64,000 bases of DNA from Streptomyces sp. ITFR-16 (GCF_031844705.1 NZ_CP134609.1:1364001-1428000), one strand, 5' to 3'; positions 7,406 through 16,782 are shown, numbered from the stretch's first letter. Made by a program: numbers and translations. The notes: generated from the letters alone by a model not told the origin.

Positions 7406-8861
7406 TCGAACTGCGGCGGCCCCGGCGGGAGGTATTCCCCCAGGGGCCGCCGCTCCGGTTCATGGCGGAAGAGGTGACGAAATGGAAGAACGCAAACCGC
7501 GTTGGTACGGCGGGAGTGCACCAGGCAACCGCTCCGCCGCGACGCCGGTAGGTGCGCGGCTGCTCTGGCATGACCCCGCGCTGTGGGTCTGCGGCGGGTG
7601 GCAGGCCGAGCACGTGCGGACCCTGGAACTCGGCAGCGCACGAATCGCTGTGCTCGGTCCGTGCTCGGCCACAGATCACGATTTAGGCCGTGCCCTGTCC
7701 GCCCCCGATCTGGCGATGGTCGCACGGACATGGGCGGGCTCGCACACCGTTGTTCGCCTGACCGAGCGAGGCCGCGTGGAAATCCTCGCGGACACGGTGG
7801 CTGCGTCCCCCCTCTATACAGTCAGCACGCCGGGCGGAGCGGTTTGGGGGTCCAGCTCGTTCGCACTGTCCTCGCTCGCCGGCGGACGCGTCGATACCGG
7901 ATGGCTCGCAGCGTACTTGCGGGACAAGCGCAGCCCCGCTTCGGGCCGTAGCGCGTGGGCGGGCGTGTCCCCTGTTCCGGCGGGGCATCTGCTGGTGCTC
8001 GACGCCGAGGGCGGACCGTCACTCGCCGAGTGGTGGAGACCGACACGACGCACACCACGCGAGGCATCAGCAGCACTTCGGCTCGCCCTCGGCGAAGGTG
8101 TCCGCGTACGAGTCGAGAGAGTGACCGCGACCACGGACCTCGCGGGCATGGACTCCACGACCGTCGCGTTGGTTGCCGCACAGTACGGGCCGATTACGGG
8201 CGTGACCGTGCACCCCGCGGGCATCACCAGCGGCGGAGACATGCAGTACGCGCAAGCCCTGACCGTCCCGGGTCTCACCCGCGAGCCCTTTCCTCTCAGC
8301 GCTCGTCATCTGCCGTTCGCGGCACCCAACGTGCCGTTGCCCGCGACGGACGAGCCGGCTCCGTCCACGGCTGTGTGGGCGATGTACGCGGACCAGCTCG
8401 GCACGATGGCCGCCGCAGGTTCCGTCTGTCACCTGACCGGCGACGGAGGGGACAACCTGTTCTTGTCCGCTCCCGCACATCTCGCGAGTCTCGCGCGTAG
8501 TGGTCACTGGGTTCGGATGTTCAGGGACGCGCGGGATTGGGCTCGGCTGCGTCGCCAGAGTCCCCGTCCGCTGATGGCTGCTGCGCTGCGGGGTAACGCT
8601 GCCCGTATCGGCCGCTCGGATATCGGGCGTCCCGGATGGCTCGTCGCGCCCGTGCCGTGGGTGGACACCAGCACGAGCGCCGATCCAGACATGGCGCTGG
8701 TGGACTCGCTGCGCACGGTGGCACGGTCGGCGTACTCGGAAATCCAGCTCTCAGACGCGCTCGGCCTGCCGCTGCACTCCCCCTACTTTGACGGCGCGGT
8801 CGTGGACGCGGTGGTCTCGGCCCCCATCGAACGGGCCTTGACCCCGAATTCTGGACACGGG

Positions 8862-9764
8862 TTATGCGGCTTGTGCCAGCGTAGTTGGTGTGTGGCGGAG
8901 GGCGTTTTCGAAGGTGATCGGTGGTCGTTGTCCGAGGCGGGAGTGTCGGCGTCGGGTGTTGTAGCGGTGGAGCCATCGGAAGGCGTCGAGTCGGGCCTCG
9001 CGCTCGGTCGGCCAGCTCTTTCGTCCTTGCAGGGTCTCGCGTTTGAAGGTCGCGTTGAAGGACTCGGCGAGTGCGTTGTCCGCGCTGGACCCGACCGCGC
9101 TCATACTTCGCCGCACCCCTGCTGACCTGCAGGCTTCGGCGAAACTCCTGCTCGTGTACTGGGCTCCGTGGTCGGTGTGCATGATCGATCCGGCAAGGCT
9201 GCCGCGGGTGCGGATCGCCGCGGCCAGGGCGTCGGTGACGAGATCCGCGCGCATGTGGTCGGCGATCGCCCAGCCGACGAGACGGCGCGATGCGAGGTCG
9301 ATGACGGTCGCCAGGTAGCAGAACTTCCCGCCGGCGACGGGCAGGTAGGTGATGTCACCGACGTACTTCGTGTTCGGCTTGTCCGCGGTGAAGTCGCGGC
9401 CGATCAGGTCCGGGGCCTTGGCCGCGGCCGGGTCAGAGACGGTGGTGCGGTGCCGGCGCCGCAACCGGATCCCTTGGATCCCGGACGCCCGCATGATCCT
9501 GGCGACGCGCTTGTGGTTGACCGCGACACCGTTCTCCTCGCGGAGCTCGGCGGTGATCCTCGGGGCTCCGTAGGTGCCGTCCGATTCCTGGTGCACCGCC
9601 CGTATCCGGGCTGCCAGGCGGGCGTCGGCCACCTGCCGGGCGGCCCGGTCAGCGGCTGTCCGTTGCCAGTAGTAGAAGCTCGAGCGGCTGACGCCGAGGA
9701 TCCTGCAGAGCCGCTTCACGCCGTGACGGCGCTGGAGGTCGGCGACACACTGGAAGCGGTTCAC
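8862..9764 (-). CDS. IS3-family transposase OrfB (DDE integrase)
   Basis: The 300-residue rve-type integrase has an N-terminal HTH_21 part (RHGVKRLCRILGVSRSSFYYW; TYGAPRITAELREENG), then the catalytic core with Asp in KYVGDITYLPV, Asp in IMHTDHGAQYTS and Glu in DNALAESFNATFKRE. This is a complete DDE triad. Its GTG start overlaps the stop of orfA (GTGA), so it is made by translational coupling or as an OrfAB fusion by frameshift. No A6G-type slippery run was seen. Confidence 0.95.
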   Translation of the reverse strand: MNRFQCVADLQRRHGVKRLCRILGVSRSSFYYWQRTAADRAARQVADARLAARIRAVHQESDGTYGAPRITAELREENGVAVNHKRVARIMRASGIQGIRLRRRHRTTVSDPAAAKAPDLIGRDFTADKPNTKYVGDITYLPVAGGKFCYLATVIDLASRRLVGWAIADHMRADLVTDALAAAIRTRGSLAGSIMHTDHGAQYTSRSFAEACRSAGVRRSMSAVGSSADNALAESFNATFKRETLQGRKSWPTEREARLDAFRWLHRYNTRRRHSRLGQRPPITFENALRHTPTTLAQAA

Positions 9765-10066
9765 CAGCGCGTCTCCCCGGCGAAATACTTCGCCGCCTTC
9801 CGCAGGATCTCCCGTTCCTCCTCCAACTCGCGGACCTTCTTTCGCAAGGCGGCGTTCTCCGCCTCCAGCGGTACCGGCGGCTGGGCCGGTTCTTGCGTCC
9901 GTCGTCCTCGGGGACGGCTCACCCCGGCTGCCCTCACCCAGTTCCGCAGGGTCTCCGGGTTGATCCCCAGATCGGCCGCGACCGACCTGATCGTCGCTTC
10001 CGGCCGCGACTCGTACAGCGCGACCGCGTCCGCCTTGAACTCCGGCGGGTAGTTCTTCATGACCAC
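9761..10066 (-). CDS. IS3-family transposase OrfA (HTH)
   Basis: The 101-residue protein binds the element ends. It has a HTH_Tnp_1 motif (KNYPPEFKADAVALYESRP, then DLGINPETLRNWV) and a C-terminal coiled coil with a leucine zipper (LEAENAALRKKVRELEEE). It starts at ATG 10066, 60 bp inside the right end, and overlaps orfB. Both parts look intact. Confidence 0.94.
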   Translation of the reverse strand: MVMKNYPPEFKADAVALYESRPEATIRSVAADLGINPETLRNWVRAAGVSRPRGRRTQEPAQPPVPLEAENAALRKKVRELEEEREILRKAAKYFAGETRW

Positions 10067-10248
10067 GAGATGTCCGTTCTCAGATCCTCAGGATCCAGTG
10101 TCTCGTGTGTCCAGGATCAGGGGTCAAGGCCCGAGACGATCTGGCCCCCGCTGCTGTCCGCGCTCGCTGCCGAAGCATGGCTAGAGGCGGTCGAGCGGAC
10201 GCCCGGGACCGACTGGACGCAGGCCGCACCAACCCCGGCGGGTGCACT

Positions 10249-10875
10249 GTGAGCCGAACCAACGCCGTGGTCGCCCGCGCTTCCCATGCATCCGTCGTGA
10301 TCGACTACGACACGGGGACAACCGAGCTGCGCCCGACGGCCGAGGCGGTAACCGCCATGGGCGCAAAGGTCGTTGACCTACCGGAGACCGTTCTCACGTG
10401 GGGGACCGTCGAACAGTCCGCAGCCCCACCCGAGCCGGCTCCGATACCGCTGCGGTGGCGGGTTGTCGCTGTGCCGGTCGTCCTCGCAACTGCCGCCGTG
10501 TGGTCTGCCGGGCGTCGTCGGAACCGGTTCTCACGGCTCGTACGGCTCGCGTGCTCGGGGCGCGATTTGCCCCCGGCTACGGCCGCTCAGGCTCGCTACG
10601 CTGTCCGCGCGGTCCGCTGGGCTGCACAGCTCTTGCCGATGCGCTGGGCGTGCCTGGAGGACTCGACGGCTGCCGCACTCGTTCTGACGACCGTACGACG
10701 CCGCGCAGAGTGGCGGCACGGTGTCGCTCTCGACCCCGTACGGCTGCACGCATGGATAGCCGGCCCGGACGGGTCTCCGGTCGAGGAGCCGGCGGACACC
10801 GCGCTGTACACGCCCACCTACACACCAGACGGCCCCGGTTCGGCCGGGGCACCAGGAAGGTACGACCGTGAGTGA
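10249..10875 (+). CDS. Lasso peptide B2 leader peptidase
   Basis: The 208-residue transglutaminase-like cysteine protease removes the leader so the cyclase can act. The catalytic Cys lies in MRWACLEDSTAAALVLTT and the His in VALDPVRLHAWI; both match the B2 signature. A short hydrophobic segment (VVAVPVVLATAAVW) precedes the protease domain. The first ~50 residues (VVIDYDTGTTELRPTAEAV) resemble part of a PqqD-like recognition element and could stand in for a separate B1. GTG 10249 overlaps the cyclase TGA. The gene is intact although cyclase and precursor are broken. Confidence 0.85.
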   Translation: MSRTNAVVARASHASVVIDYDTGTTELRPTAEAVTAMGAKVVDLPETVLTWGTVEQSAAPPEPAPIPLRWRVVAVPVVLATAAVWSAGRRRNRFSRLVRLACSGRDLPPATAAQARYAVRAVRWAAQLLPMRWACLEDSTAAALVLTTVRRRAEWRHGVALDPVRLHAWIAGPDGSPVEEPADTALYTPTYTPDGPGSAGAPGRYDRE

Positions 10876-11434
10876 CCCGCACATCTTGTTGAGCGGCCAA
10901 GCCCTCGCCCTCGCCATGCCCCGCGCGGACATGCTGCCCGAGTACCACAAGTGGGAGAACGACCCCGCAACGATCACGGGGTACGGGAACCAGTGGGCAC
11001 AGGCGTGGGAGGTTCGCGCCGCCGGATACGAGCGTCAGCGAGGAAACGACCGCTTCCAGCAGTTCGAGGTGGTTCGGCTGGAGAACAGCACGCCTGTGGG
11101 GATGACGATTCTGGAAGTCAATCCGTTCGTACGCACAGCCGAGTTCGTGATGGTGCTCGCCCCCGCCGAGCGCGGGAAGGGCCACGCCACCGAAGCGGCC
11201 CGGCTGACCCTGGATTGGGCGTTCCACCTTGCCCACCTGCGGGCGGTGTGGCTCAAGGTGCTTGAGCCCAACAAGGCCGGAGCCCGCGCGTACGAGAAGG
11301 CAGGGTTCCGCCCCGCCGGTCGGCTCCGCCGTTCGGGATTCTGGCTCGGCGAACCCGTGGACGAACTGCTCATGGATGCCGTCCCCGAGGACTTCCCCGG
11401 AAAGTCCGCCGTAGCTGCCGCTCTCGGTAGCTGA
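10868..11434 (+). CDS. GNAT acetyltransferase of lasso cluster
   Basis: The 188-residue RimJ/RimL-type N-acetyltransferase contains the acetyl-CoA loop in LAPAERGKGHATEAARLTLDWAF (Q/RxxGxG/A type) and the C-terminal PNKAGARAYEKAGFRPAGRLR motif. The GTG start overlaps the B2 gene by 8 bases and is preceded by GGAAGG. An acetyltransferase in a lasso operon is the mark of albusnodin-type clusters, where it acetylates a core lysine. The restored core has a lysine at position 10. Another substrate is possible, since GNAT genes are common. Confidence 0.82.
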   Translation: MSDPHILLSGQALALAMPRADMLPEYHKWENDPATITGYGNQWAQAWEVRAAGYERQRGNDRFQQFEVVRLENSTPVGMTILEVNPFVRTAEFVMVLAPAERGKGHATEAARLTLDWAFHLAHLRAVWLKVLEPNKAGARAYEKAGFRPAGRLRRSGFWLGEPVDELLMDAVPEDFPGKSAVAAALGS

Positions 11435-11447
11435 CCCGCTGCCCCTC

Positions 11448-11481
11448 GCGGCCCCATTCGTCTATCTGCGGGCGGGGCCGC
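11448..11481. terminator. Terminator between lasso and Opp operons
   Basis: A perfect 8-bp stem GCGGCCCC/GGGGCCGC with an 18-base loop lies between the convergent acetyltransferase and OppF-type genes. It probably stops transcription from both sides. Confidence 0.6.
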
Positions 11482-11536
11482 CCCCTTCCCTACCGAAACC
11501 ATGCGGGAGAGCCTGCCCGAAACCCTGCCGGTTCTG

Positions 11537-12385
11537 CTACCGGACGCCCTGCCGCGCCTCCGCGCGCCGCCGGCGCTGCTCGGCCACGTTCGCGACCGGG
11601 GAGGCGAGCAGCAGCGTCCGGGTGTAGGCGTGGTCCGGCCGCGAGGTGACCGTCGCGGCGTCACCCGTCTCGACGATCTCGCCCCGGTGGATGACCGCCA
11701 CCCGGTGGCTCATGAAGCGGACGACGGACAGGTCGTGGGAGACGAACAGGTAGGCGACCCCCGTCTCCCGCTGGATTTCCAGGAGGAGGTCGAGAACCGT
11801 GCGCTGGGTGGTGAGGTCCAGCGCCGACACGGGTTCGTCGCAGATGACCAGCCTCGGGCGCAGGGCCAGCGCGCGGGCGATGGCGACGCGCTGGCGCTGG
11901 CCGCCGGAGAACTCCCTCGGCAGCCGGTCCGCCGCGTCGGCCGGCAGATGCACCCGGTCCAGCAGCTCGCCGACCCTCCCCCGGGCCTCCCGGGCACCGG
12001 TGCCCTGGCCGATGAGCGGCTCCGCGAGCGTGTCACCGATGGTGCGGGCCGGGTTCAGGGAGGTGTAGGGGTCCTGGAAGATGACCTGGAGGTCGCGGCT
12101 GAGGGCGCGCCGGCGGCGGGTGTCGGCGCGTTCGATGGGCTCCCCGTCGAAGGAGATGGAGCCCGACCGTACGGGGACGAGGCCGAGGACCGCACGGCCG
12201 ATGGTCGACTTGCCCGAGCCGGACTCACCGACCAGGCCGAGGGTCTCGCCCGGCCGGACGGCGAGGTCCACACCCTTGAGGACTTCGGTCTCCGGGGCGC
12301 GCCACCCCTTGCCGGGGAAGGAGACCCGCAGGTCCCGCACGGCGAGCAGGGGTTCGGCGGGACCGGCGGTGTGCGGGGTGCTCAT
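11537..12385 (-). CDS. Oligopeptide ABC transporter ATP-binding protein (OppF-like)
   Basis: This 282-residue ATPase has Walker A GESGSGKST at about 54-62, Q-loop VIFQDPYTSLNP, signature FSGGQRQRVAIARAL, Walker B LVICDEP and the H-loop SHDLSVV. The C-terminal YTRTLLLASP stretch is the oligo/dipeptide transporter extension. Its ATG overlaps the stop of the upstream gene. It should pair with the ATPase half of the fused gene to power peptide (or nickel-chelate) import. Confidence 0.9.
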   Translation of the reverse strand: MSTPHTAGPAEPLLAVRDLRVSFPGKGWRAPETEVLKGVDLAVRPGETLGLVGESGSGKSTIGRAVLGLVPVRSGSISFDGEPIERADTRRRRALSRDLQVIFQDPYTSLNPARTIGDTLAEPLIGQGTGAREARGRVGELLDRVHLPADAADRLPREFSGGQRQRVAIARALALRPRLVICDEPVSALDLTTQRTVLDLLLEIQRETGVAYLFVSHDLSVVRFMSHRVAVIHRGEIVETGDAATVTSRPDHAYTRTLLLASPVANVAEQRRRRAEARQGVR

Positions 12386-14211
12386 GCGGTGGCGGTCCTT
12401 GCTGCCGGGCCGTGCCAGGGGGCGCGGACGGGGGCGTCGTCGAGTACGGCGTCGAGGAGGGTGCGGGTGTACGGGTCTCGGGGTGAGCCGAGGATCTGTT
12501 CGGTGGTGCCGGACTCCACGACGCGCCCGGCGTTCATGACGGCCACCCGGTCGCAGACGTCCGCGACGACGCCGAGGTTGTGGGTGACCAGGAGCACGCC
12601 GAGTCCGCGCTCCTCCTGCAGGCGGCGCAGCAGGTCGAGGACCTCGGCCTGGACGCGTACGTCGAGGGCGGTGGTCGGTTCGTCCGCGATGAGGAGTTCG
12701 GGGTCGCAGGACATCGCGCCGGCGATCAGGACGCGCTGGGCCATGCCGCCGGAGATCTCGTGCGGGTGGAGGCGCAGGGTGCGGGCCGGGTCGGGGATCT
12801 CCACCAGGCGCAGGAGTTCCGCCGCGCGGGCGGCCGCCTGCTTGCGGGTGAGCCCGAGGTGGTGGCGCAGGGGTTCCATGAGCTGGCTGCCGACGGTGAA
12901 GGCGGGGTCGAGGTTGCTCATGGGTTCCTGCGGGACGTACGCGACGGTCCGCCCCCGCAGGGCGCGGCGGTCGCGTTCGCCCAGGCCGGCCACCTCGCGG
13001 CCGTTGACCGTGATGCTGCCCCGGGTGACACGGCCGCCCTCCGGGAGGATGCCGAGGACCGAGAAGGCGGTCTGGGTCTTGCCGGAGCCGGATTCGCCGA
13101 CCAGGCCGACGATCTCCCCGGGACGTACGTCGAGGTCGACGCCGTGCACGACCTCCTTGTCCGTGCCGTCGGGCTGCGCGTAGGCGACGGCGAGGCCGCG
13201 TACGGACAGGAGCGCGGCGCGGTCCTGTCCCTGTTGCGCCCGGCCCTGTTCCGCCCGGTCCGTCACCGGCGCGGCGGTCGCCGGGGTGCGGCGCCCGCGG
13301 CGGGCCGGCCGGGGCGCGTGCTCCTCCAGTGCGTCGCGCAGGGCGCCCGCCAGGAGGACGAGGGCGCAGTTGGTGAGGCCGAGGGCGAGGCCGGGCCACA
13401 GGATGAGCAGGGGTGCGCGCTGGATGTTCTGGAACGCCTCGTTGAGCATGGCGCCCCAGGTGGCCGCCGATCCGCTGCCGACGCCCAGGAATTCCAGGCC
13501 CGCCTGGAGGGCGATGGCGATGCCCGCGACGAGCGCCACCTGGATGATGATGGGGCCGCGTACGACGGTCAGCACGTGCCGGGCGACGATGCGGGCGTCG
13601 GAGAGTCCGGAGACCTTCGCGGCGTCCACGTACAGCTCGCCCCGCACGTTGGCGACGATGCCGCGCACCAGGCGGAAGAAGGCCGGTGCGGTCAGGACGC
13701 CGAGGACGATCATCAGCACCCAGACATGGGGGCCGAGGATGGCCCGGGACGCCAGCAGGACGACCATGGCGGGCAGCGCCATGACGAGGTTGACGGCCCA
13801 GTTGGCGGCGGCGTCGAACCGGCCGCCGTAGTAGCCGGCGAAGAGTCCGGAGGGCACCCCGAGGACCAGTGCGACGGCGAGCGCGAGCACGGCGCCGCCG
13901 AGGGTGTTGCGCCCGCCGTACAGCACCCGGGACAGGATGTCGCGGCCGGCCGAGTCCATCCCTAGGGGGTGCCCGGCGCCCGGCCCGGCGAACGCGTCGC
14001 CGAGCGAGGAGGCGCCGGGGTCCTGCGGTGCGAGCAGGGGTGCCAGCAGCACGGCCAGGACCAGGATCAGCAGCAGGGCGGCGGAGAGCGCGCCCAGCGG
14101 GTTGCGCAGCACGCGCCGGGTGAGGCCGCCGGTGCGCCGGGGGCCCGGCTCGCGGCCGGGCGGTGCGGCGACGGGGGCCGGGGCCGCGGTCGCCGTGAGG
14201 TTCTCGCTCAT
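12382..14211 (-). CDS. Fused permease (DppC-like) and ATPase (DppD-like)
   Basis: The 609-residue protein joins two subunits that are usually separate. Residues about 30-300 form a DppC-type permease with an N-terminal OppC_N helix (NPLGALSAALLLILVLAVLLAP), HPLGMDSAGRDILSRVLYG and the EAA loop region. Residues about 335-600 form an ABC ATPase: Walker A VGESGSGKT, YVPQEPMSNLDP, signature ISGGMAQRVLIAGAM, Walker B LLIADEPTTALD. The signature is GGMAQR rather than GGQxQR, as is common in DppD. A charged linker joins the halves. Such fusions are known in actinobacteria and are probably genuine. Confidence 0.9.
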   Translation of the reverse strand: MSENLTATAAPAPVAAPPGREPGPRRTGGLTRRVLRNPLGALSAALLLILVLAVLLAPLLAPQDPGASSLGDAFAGPGAGHPLGMDSAGRDILSRVLYGGRNTLGGAVLALAVALVLGVPSGLFAGYYGGRFDAAANWAVNLVMALPAMVVLLASRAILGPHVWVLMIVLGVLTAPAFFRLVRGIVANVRGELYVDAAKVSGLSDARIVARHVLTVVRGPIIIQVALVAGIAIALQAGLEFLGVGSGSAATWGAMLNEAFQNIQRAPLLILWPGLALGLTNCALVLLAGALRDALEEHAPRPARRGRRTPATAAPVTDRAEQGRAQQGQDRAALLSVRGLAVAYAQPDGTDKEVVHGVDLDVRPGEIVGLVGESGSGKTQTAFSVLGILPEGGRVTRGSITVNGREVAGLGERDRRALRGRTVAYVPQEPMSNLDPAFTVGSQLMEPLRHHLGLTRKQAAARAAELLRLVEIPDPARTLRLHPHEISGGMAQRVLIAGAMSCDPELLIADEPTTALDVRVQAEVLDLLRRLQEERGLGVLLVTHNLGVVADVCDRVAVMNAGRVVESGTTEQILGSPRDPYTRTLLDAVLDDAPVRAPWHGPAARTATA

Positions 14212-15149
14212 GCGGCCCTCGCCTTGGGGTTGAGCCAGCCGATCAGCACATCGACCAGGAGGTTGATCAGGACGACACCGACCACGGTGAGCATGACGAG
14301 CGCCATGATCACGGGGATGTCGCCGCGGGTGGTGTAGGTGACGGTCATGCTGCCGATGCCGGGGAGGCCGAAGATCTGCTCGACGAGCACGGCGCCGCCG
14401 AGCAGTCCGACGAACTGCATGCCGAGCACGGACAGCGCGGGCGCCGAGGCGTTGCGCAGCACGTGCTTGAACACGATCCGGGACGCGGGGAGTCCGCGGG
14501 CGCGCAGGGTGCGTACGTAGTCCTGCCGCAGGACGTCGATGACCGCTCCGCGCACCTGCTGGGAGACGCCCGCGACGGAGGCCACCGACAGGGAGAGCAC
14601 CGGCAGGGTGACGGTGGACAGCCAGCCGCCGGGCGAGTCGGTGAAGCCGGTGTAGCCGATGGCGGGGAACCAGTCGAGCCGGACCGCGAAGACCAGGACC
14701 AGGACCAGGGTCAGCAGGAACCCCGGCAGGGCGTACCCCGCCACGCCGAGGATCTGCACGAACCGGTCGACCGCGCCCCGGCGCACGCCCGCCCACACGC
14801 CGAGGAGGAAGGCGACGACCGTGGTGACGGCGGTGACGCCGAGCATCAGGCTCACGGTCACCGGCAGCCGGTTGCCGACGGCCTGGCCCACGTCCTCGCT
14901 GGTGAACCACGAGGTGCCGAGGTCGCCCCGGACCCCGTGCGCCAGCCAGTCCGTGTACTGGTGCAGCACCGGACGGTCGAGGCCCAGGGAGGCGTTCTTC
15001 GCGTCGACGGCGTCCTGGGTGGCGCTCTCCCCCAGCAGTTGGCGGCCCACGTCGAGGTGCGGAACGGACAGGAGCAGATAGGAGAGGAAGGAGATGACGA
15101 TCAGCAGCACGACGCCGGAGGCGATCCTGCGGGCGATGAAGTTCAGCAT
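14208..15149 (-). CDS. Oligopeptide ABC transporter permease (OppB-like)
   Basis: The 313-residue integral membrane protein has six helices. It begins MLNFIARRIASGVVLLIVISF, typical of DppB/OppB, and has RPVLHQYTDWL in the first loop and the EAA-type loop DYVRTLRARGLPASRIVFKHVLRNA before FVGLLGGAVLVEQIFGLPGIG. It forms the import channel with the permease half of the next gene. ATGA overlap with that gene and a 28-bp gap to the binding-protein gene show one operon. Confidence 0.93.
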   Translation of the reverse strand: MLNFIARRIASGVVLLIVISFLSYLLLSVPHLDVGRQLLGESATQDAVDAKNASLGLDRPVLHQYTDWLAHGVRGDLGTSWFTSEDVGQAVGNRLPVTVSLMLGVTAVTTVVAFLLGVWAGVRRGAVDRFVQILGVAGYALPGFLLTLVLVLVFAVRLDWFPAIGYTGFTDSPGGWLSTVTLPVLSLSVASVAGVSQQVRGAVIDVLRQDYVRTLRARGLPASRIVFKHVLRNASAPALSVLGMQFVGLLGGAVLVEQIFGLPGIGSMTVTYTTRGDIPVIMALVMLTVVGVVLINLLVDVLIGWLNPKARAA

Positions 15150-15177
15150 GACACTCGGTATCCGTCGGCGCGGGGGG

Positions 15178-16713
15178 CTAGTTGACCGGCGCGTAGTTGT
15201 AGATCGAGGGCACGGCCATGCCGGACTGCGGGGCGATCTTCACGGTGCCGTCCGAGACATGGAGGTAGCTCATCCGGTAGAAGGGCACGAACCAGCCGTC
15301 CCGCACCAGGTGTTCGTCGAGTGCGCGCGCGGCGGTCCTCGCCTCGGCCGCCGTGCCCGTCTGGATGCGGGGCAGCAGCTTGCGCGTCTCGGCGTCCGTG
15401 GTGCCGAACATGTTGAACGCGCCCGGGGTGACGAGGTCGTTGGCCGCCGCCCAGTCGGAGGCGGGCTGGCCCATGTTCATGACCATGCCGGAGTAGGCCC
15501 GGTCCTTGAACACCTTCTGGACCGCGGTGGCGCCGTCAAGCGTGTCCCACACGAGCTTCACGCCGATGGCCTTGAAGTCGGACTGGAGCGACGCGGCGAG
15601 CGCGTCGTTGACGATGGCCGCGATGCGGGGCAGCTTCAGGGTGAAGCCGTTCGCGTACCCGGCCTCCTTGAACAGTTCCCTGCCCTTGGCCGGGTTGTGC
15701 GTGTAGTACGTGTCGAGCTTCTTGTCGTACGCCCGGGTCTCGGGCCCGAAGACCTGCGAGGTGATCCGGCCGCGCTTCTGGCGGATGCGGTCGAGCATGG
15801 TGTCGCGGTCGACGGCGTAGTTGAGCGCCTGGCGCACGCGCGGGTCGCGCAGCGCCGGCGTCAGCTTGCCGTCCCGGTCGAAGAGCAGCAGGCCCTGGAA
15901 GTCGATCTCCTGCTTCTGGGTCCTGACCTTCGGGTCGGACTCGACGGCGATCTGCTGGTCGGCGGTCTGCAGCAGCGCCGCGTTCACCTGCCCGGTCTTG
16001 ATGCCGTTGGTGATCGCGGTCTCGTTGTCGAAGAAGCTGATGGTGATGTTCTTGTACGGGAGCTCCTTGCCCCAGTGGTGGGTGTTGCGCTGGTACGCCC
16101 ACTTGGTGCCGACCGTGGTCCGCGTCTTGTCGAGGCGGTACGGGCCGGTGCCGTCGGGCGTCGTCCTGATGCTGTCGCCCTGGGCGAACCGCTTGGGGTT
16201 GGCCATGAGACCGGGGGCGTCGCTGAGATAGAACTCCAGCGCCGGGTCGGGCTGCTTGAGCTCGAGCGTGACGTGGGAGGCGTCGGCGACCTCGACCTTC
16301 TCCAGGCCGGCCAGCCACTTGGCGGAGGCCCCGCCGCCCTTCTGGAAGCGCTCCAGGTTGGCCTTGACCACCGCCCCGTCGAAGGGGCTGCCGTCGGCGA
16401 ACTCGACGCCCTCGCGCAGCGTCAGCGCCAGTTCGGTGCGGTCCGCGTTGTACGTCCACTCCGTGGCGAGCATCGGGCTGAAGCGGCCGTCCGGCTCCCG
16501 CTTGATCAGGGTGTCGTACACCGCCTGGAAGTACGGCAGGGCGCTTCCGGTGGCGACGGCGGGGTCGAGGCTCTGCGGGAGGGTCATCGTCGCGATGTTC
16601 AGCGTCGAGGATCCGGCGCCCCCGGCACCGCCGCCGGTGCCTCCGCATCCCGCGAGGGCGAGCGAGGCCGCGGCACAGGCGGCCGCCAGCGCGGTTCGGG
16701 CAGTTCTGCTCAT
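15178..16713 (-). CDS. ABC transporter substrate-binding lipoprotein (SBP_bac_5)
   Basis: This 511-residue extracellular lipoprotein has a signal peptide with lipobox LALAGC after MSRTARTALAAACAAA. The mature part shows SBP_bac_5 marks: LPQSLDPAVATGSALPYFQAVYDTLI, FADGSPFDGAVVKANLERF and DPRVRQALNYAVDRD. It should deliver peptides or a similar ligand to the permeases encoded just downstream. The start at 16713 is chosen for the lipoprotein signal. The promoter region carries twin operator repeats shared with a divergent TetR gene. Confidence 0.92.
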   Translation of the reverse strand: MSRTARTALAAACAAASLALAGCGGTGGGAGGAGSSTLNIATMTLPQSLDPAVATGSALPYFQAVYDTLIKREPDGRFSPMLATEWTYNADRTELALTLREGVEFADGSPFDGAVVKANLERFQKGGGASAKWLAGLEKVEVADASHVTLELKQPDPALEFYLSDAPGLMANPKRFAQGDSIRTTPDGTGPYRLDKTRTTVGTKWAYQRNTHHWGKELPYKNITISFFDNETAITNGIKTGQVNAALLQTADQQIAVESDPKVRTQKQEIDFQGLLLFDRDGKLTPALRDPRVRQALNYAVDRDTMLDRIRQKRGRITSQVFGPETRAYDKKLDTYYTHNPAKGRELFKEAGYANGFTLKLPRIAAIVNDALAASLQSDFKAIGVKLVWDTLDGATAVQKVFKDRAYSGMVMNMGQPASDWAAANDLVTPGAFNMFGTTDAETRKLLPRIQTGTAAEARTAARALDEHLVRDGWFVPFYRMSYLHVSDGTVKIAPQSGMAVPSIYNYAPVN

Positions 16714-16782
16714 GTCTTTCGCTCCGTCTGGAGAGCCGGGGACGACCGCCCCGGGAGGAGTGCGGGTGAGCCTACCCACGGA

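Larger units (their letters stand above)
8839..10126 (-). mobile_element. IS3-family element inside lasso cyclase
   Basis: About 1.29 kb bounded by inverted repeats: TGACCCC-N2-AT-N-CTGGACAC at the left and the matching sequence read inward from 10126 at the right. Pairing extends outward a few bases into GGGCCT/AGGCCC. It carries two overlapping open frames, orfA and orfB, both intact on the minus strand. No clear target duplication exists beyond the palindromic GGCC, which fits insertion followed by an adjacent deletion in the host gene. Because both frames are whole, the element may still be active. Confidence 0.88.
7482..10252 (+). pseudogene. Lasso cyclase (Asn-synthetase-like), IS-disrupted
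   Basis: The start is ATG 7482 (MEERKPRWYGG) with AGAGG upstream. The 5' part, 7482-8837, shows an N-terminal glutaminase-like domain (WHDPALWVCGGW) and an ATP-pyrophosphatase domain with LAGMDSTTVAL (variant of SGGxDS) and LTGDGGDNLFLS. An IS3-family element interrupts it. The 3' remnant, about 10132-10252, encodes WPPLLSALAAEAWLEAV, the usual end of lasso cyclases. The frames on the two sides do not join, and about 60-100 residues expected between the Asn-synthetase core and the end are missing, so sequence was deleted. The enzyme would have adenylated the core Asp/Glu and closed the macrolactam ring. It is not functional as it stands. Confidence 0.85.

Noticed and set aside
8834..10131. 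GGCC as a true IS3 target duplication
   Set aside because: The sequence is a palindrome continuing the inverted repeat, and removing one copy does not restore the cyclase frame.
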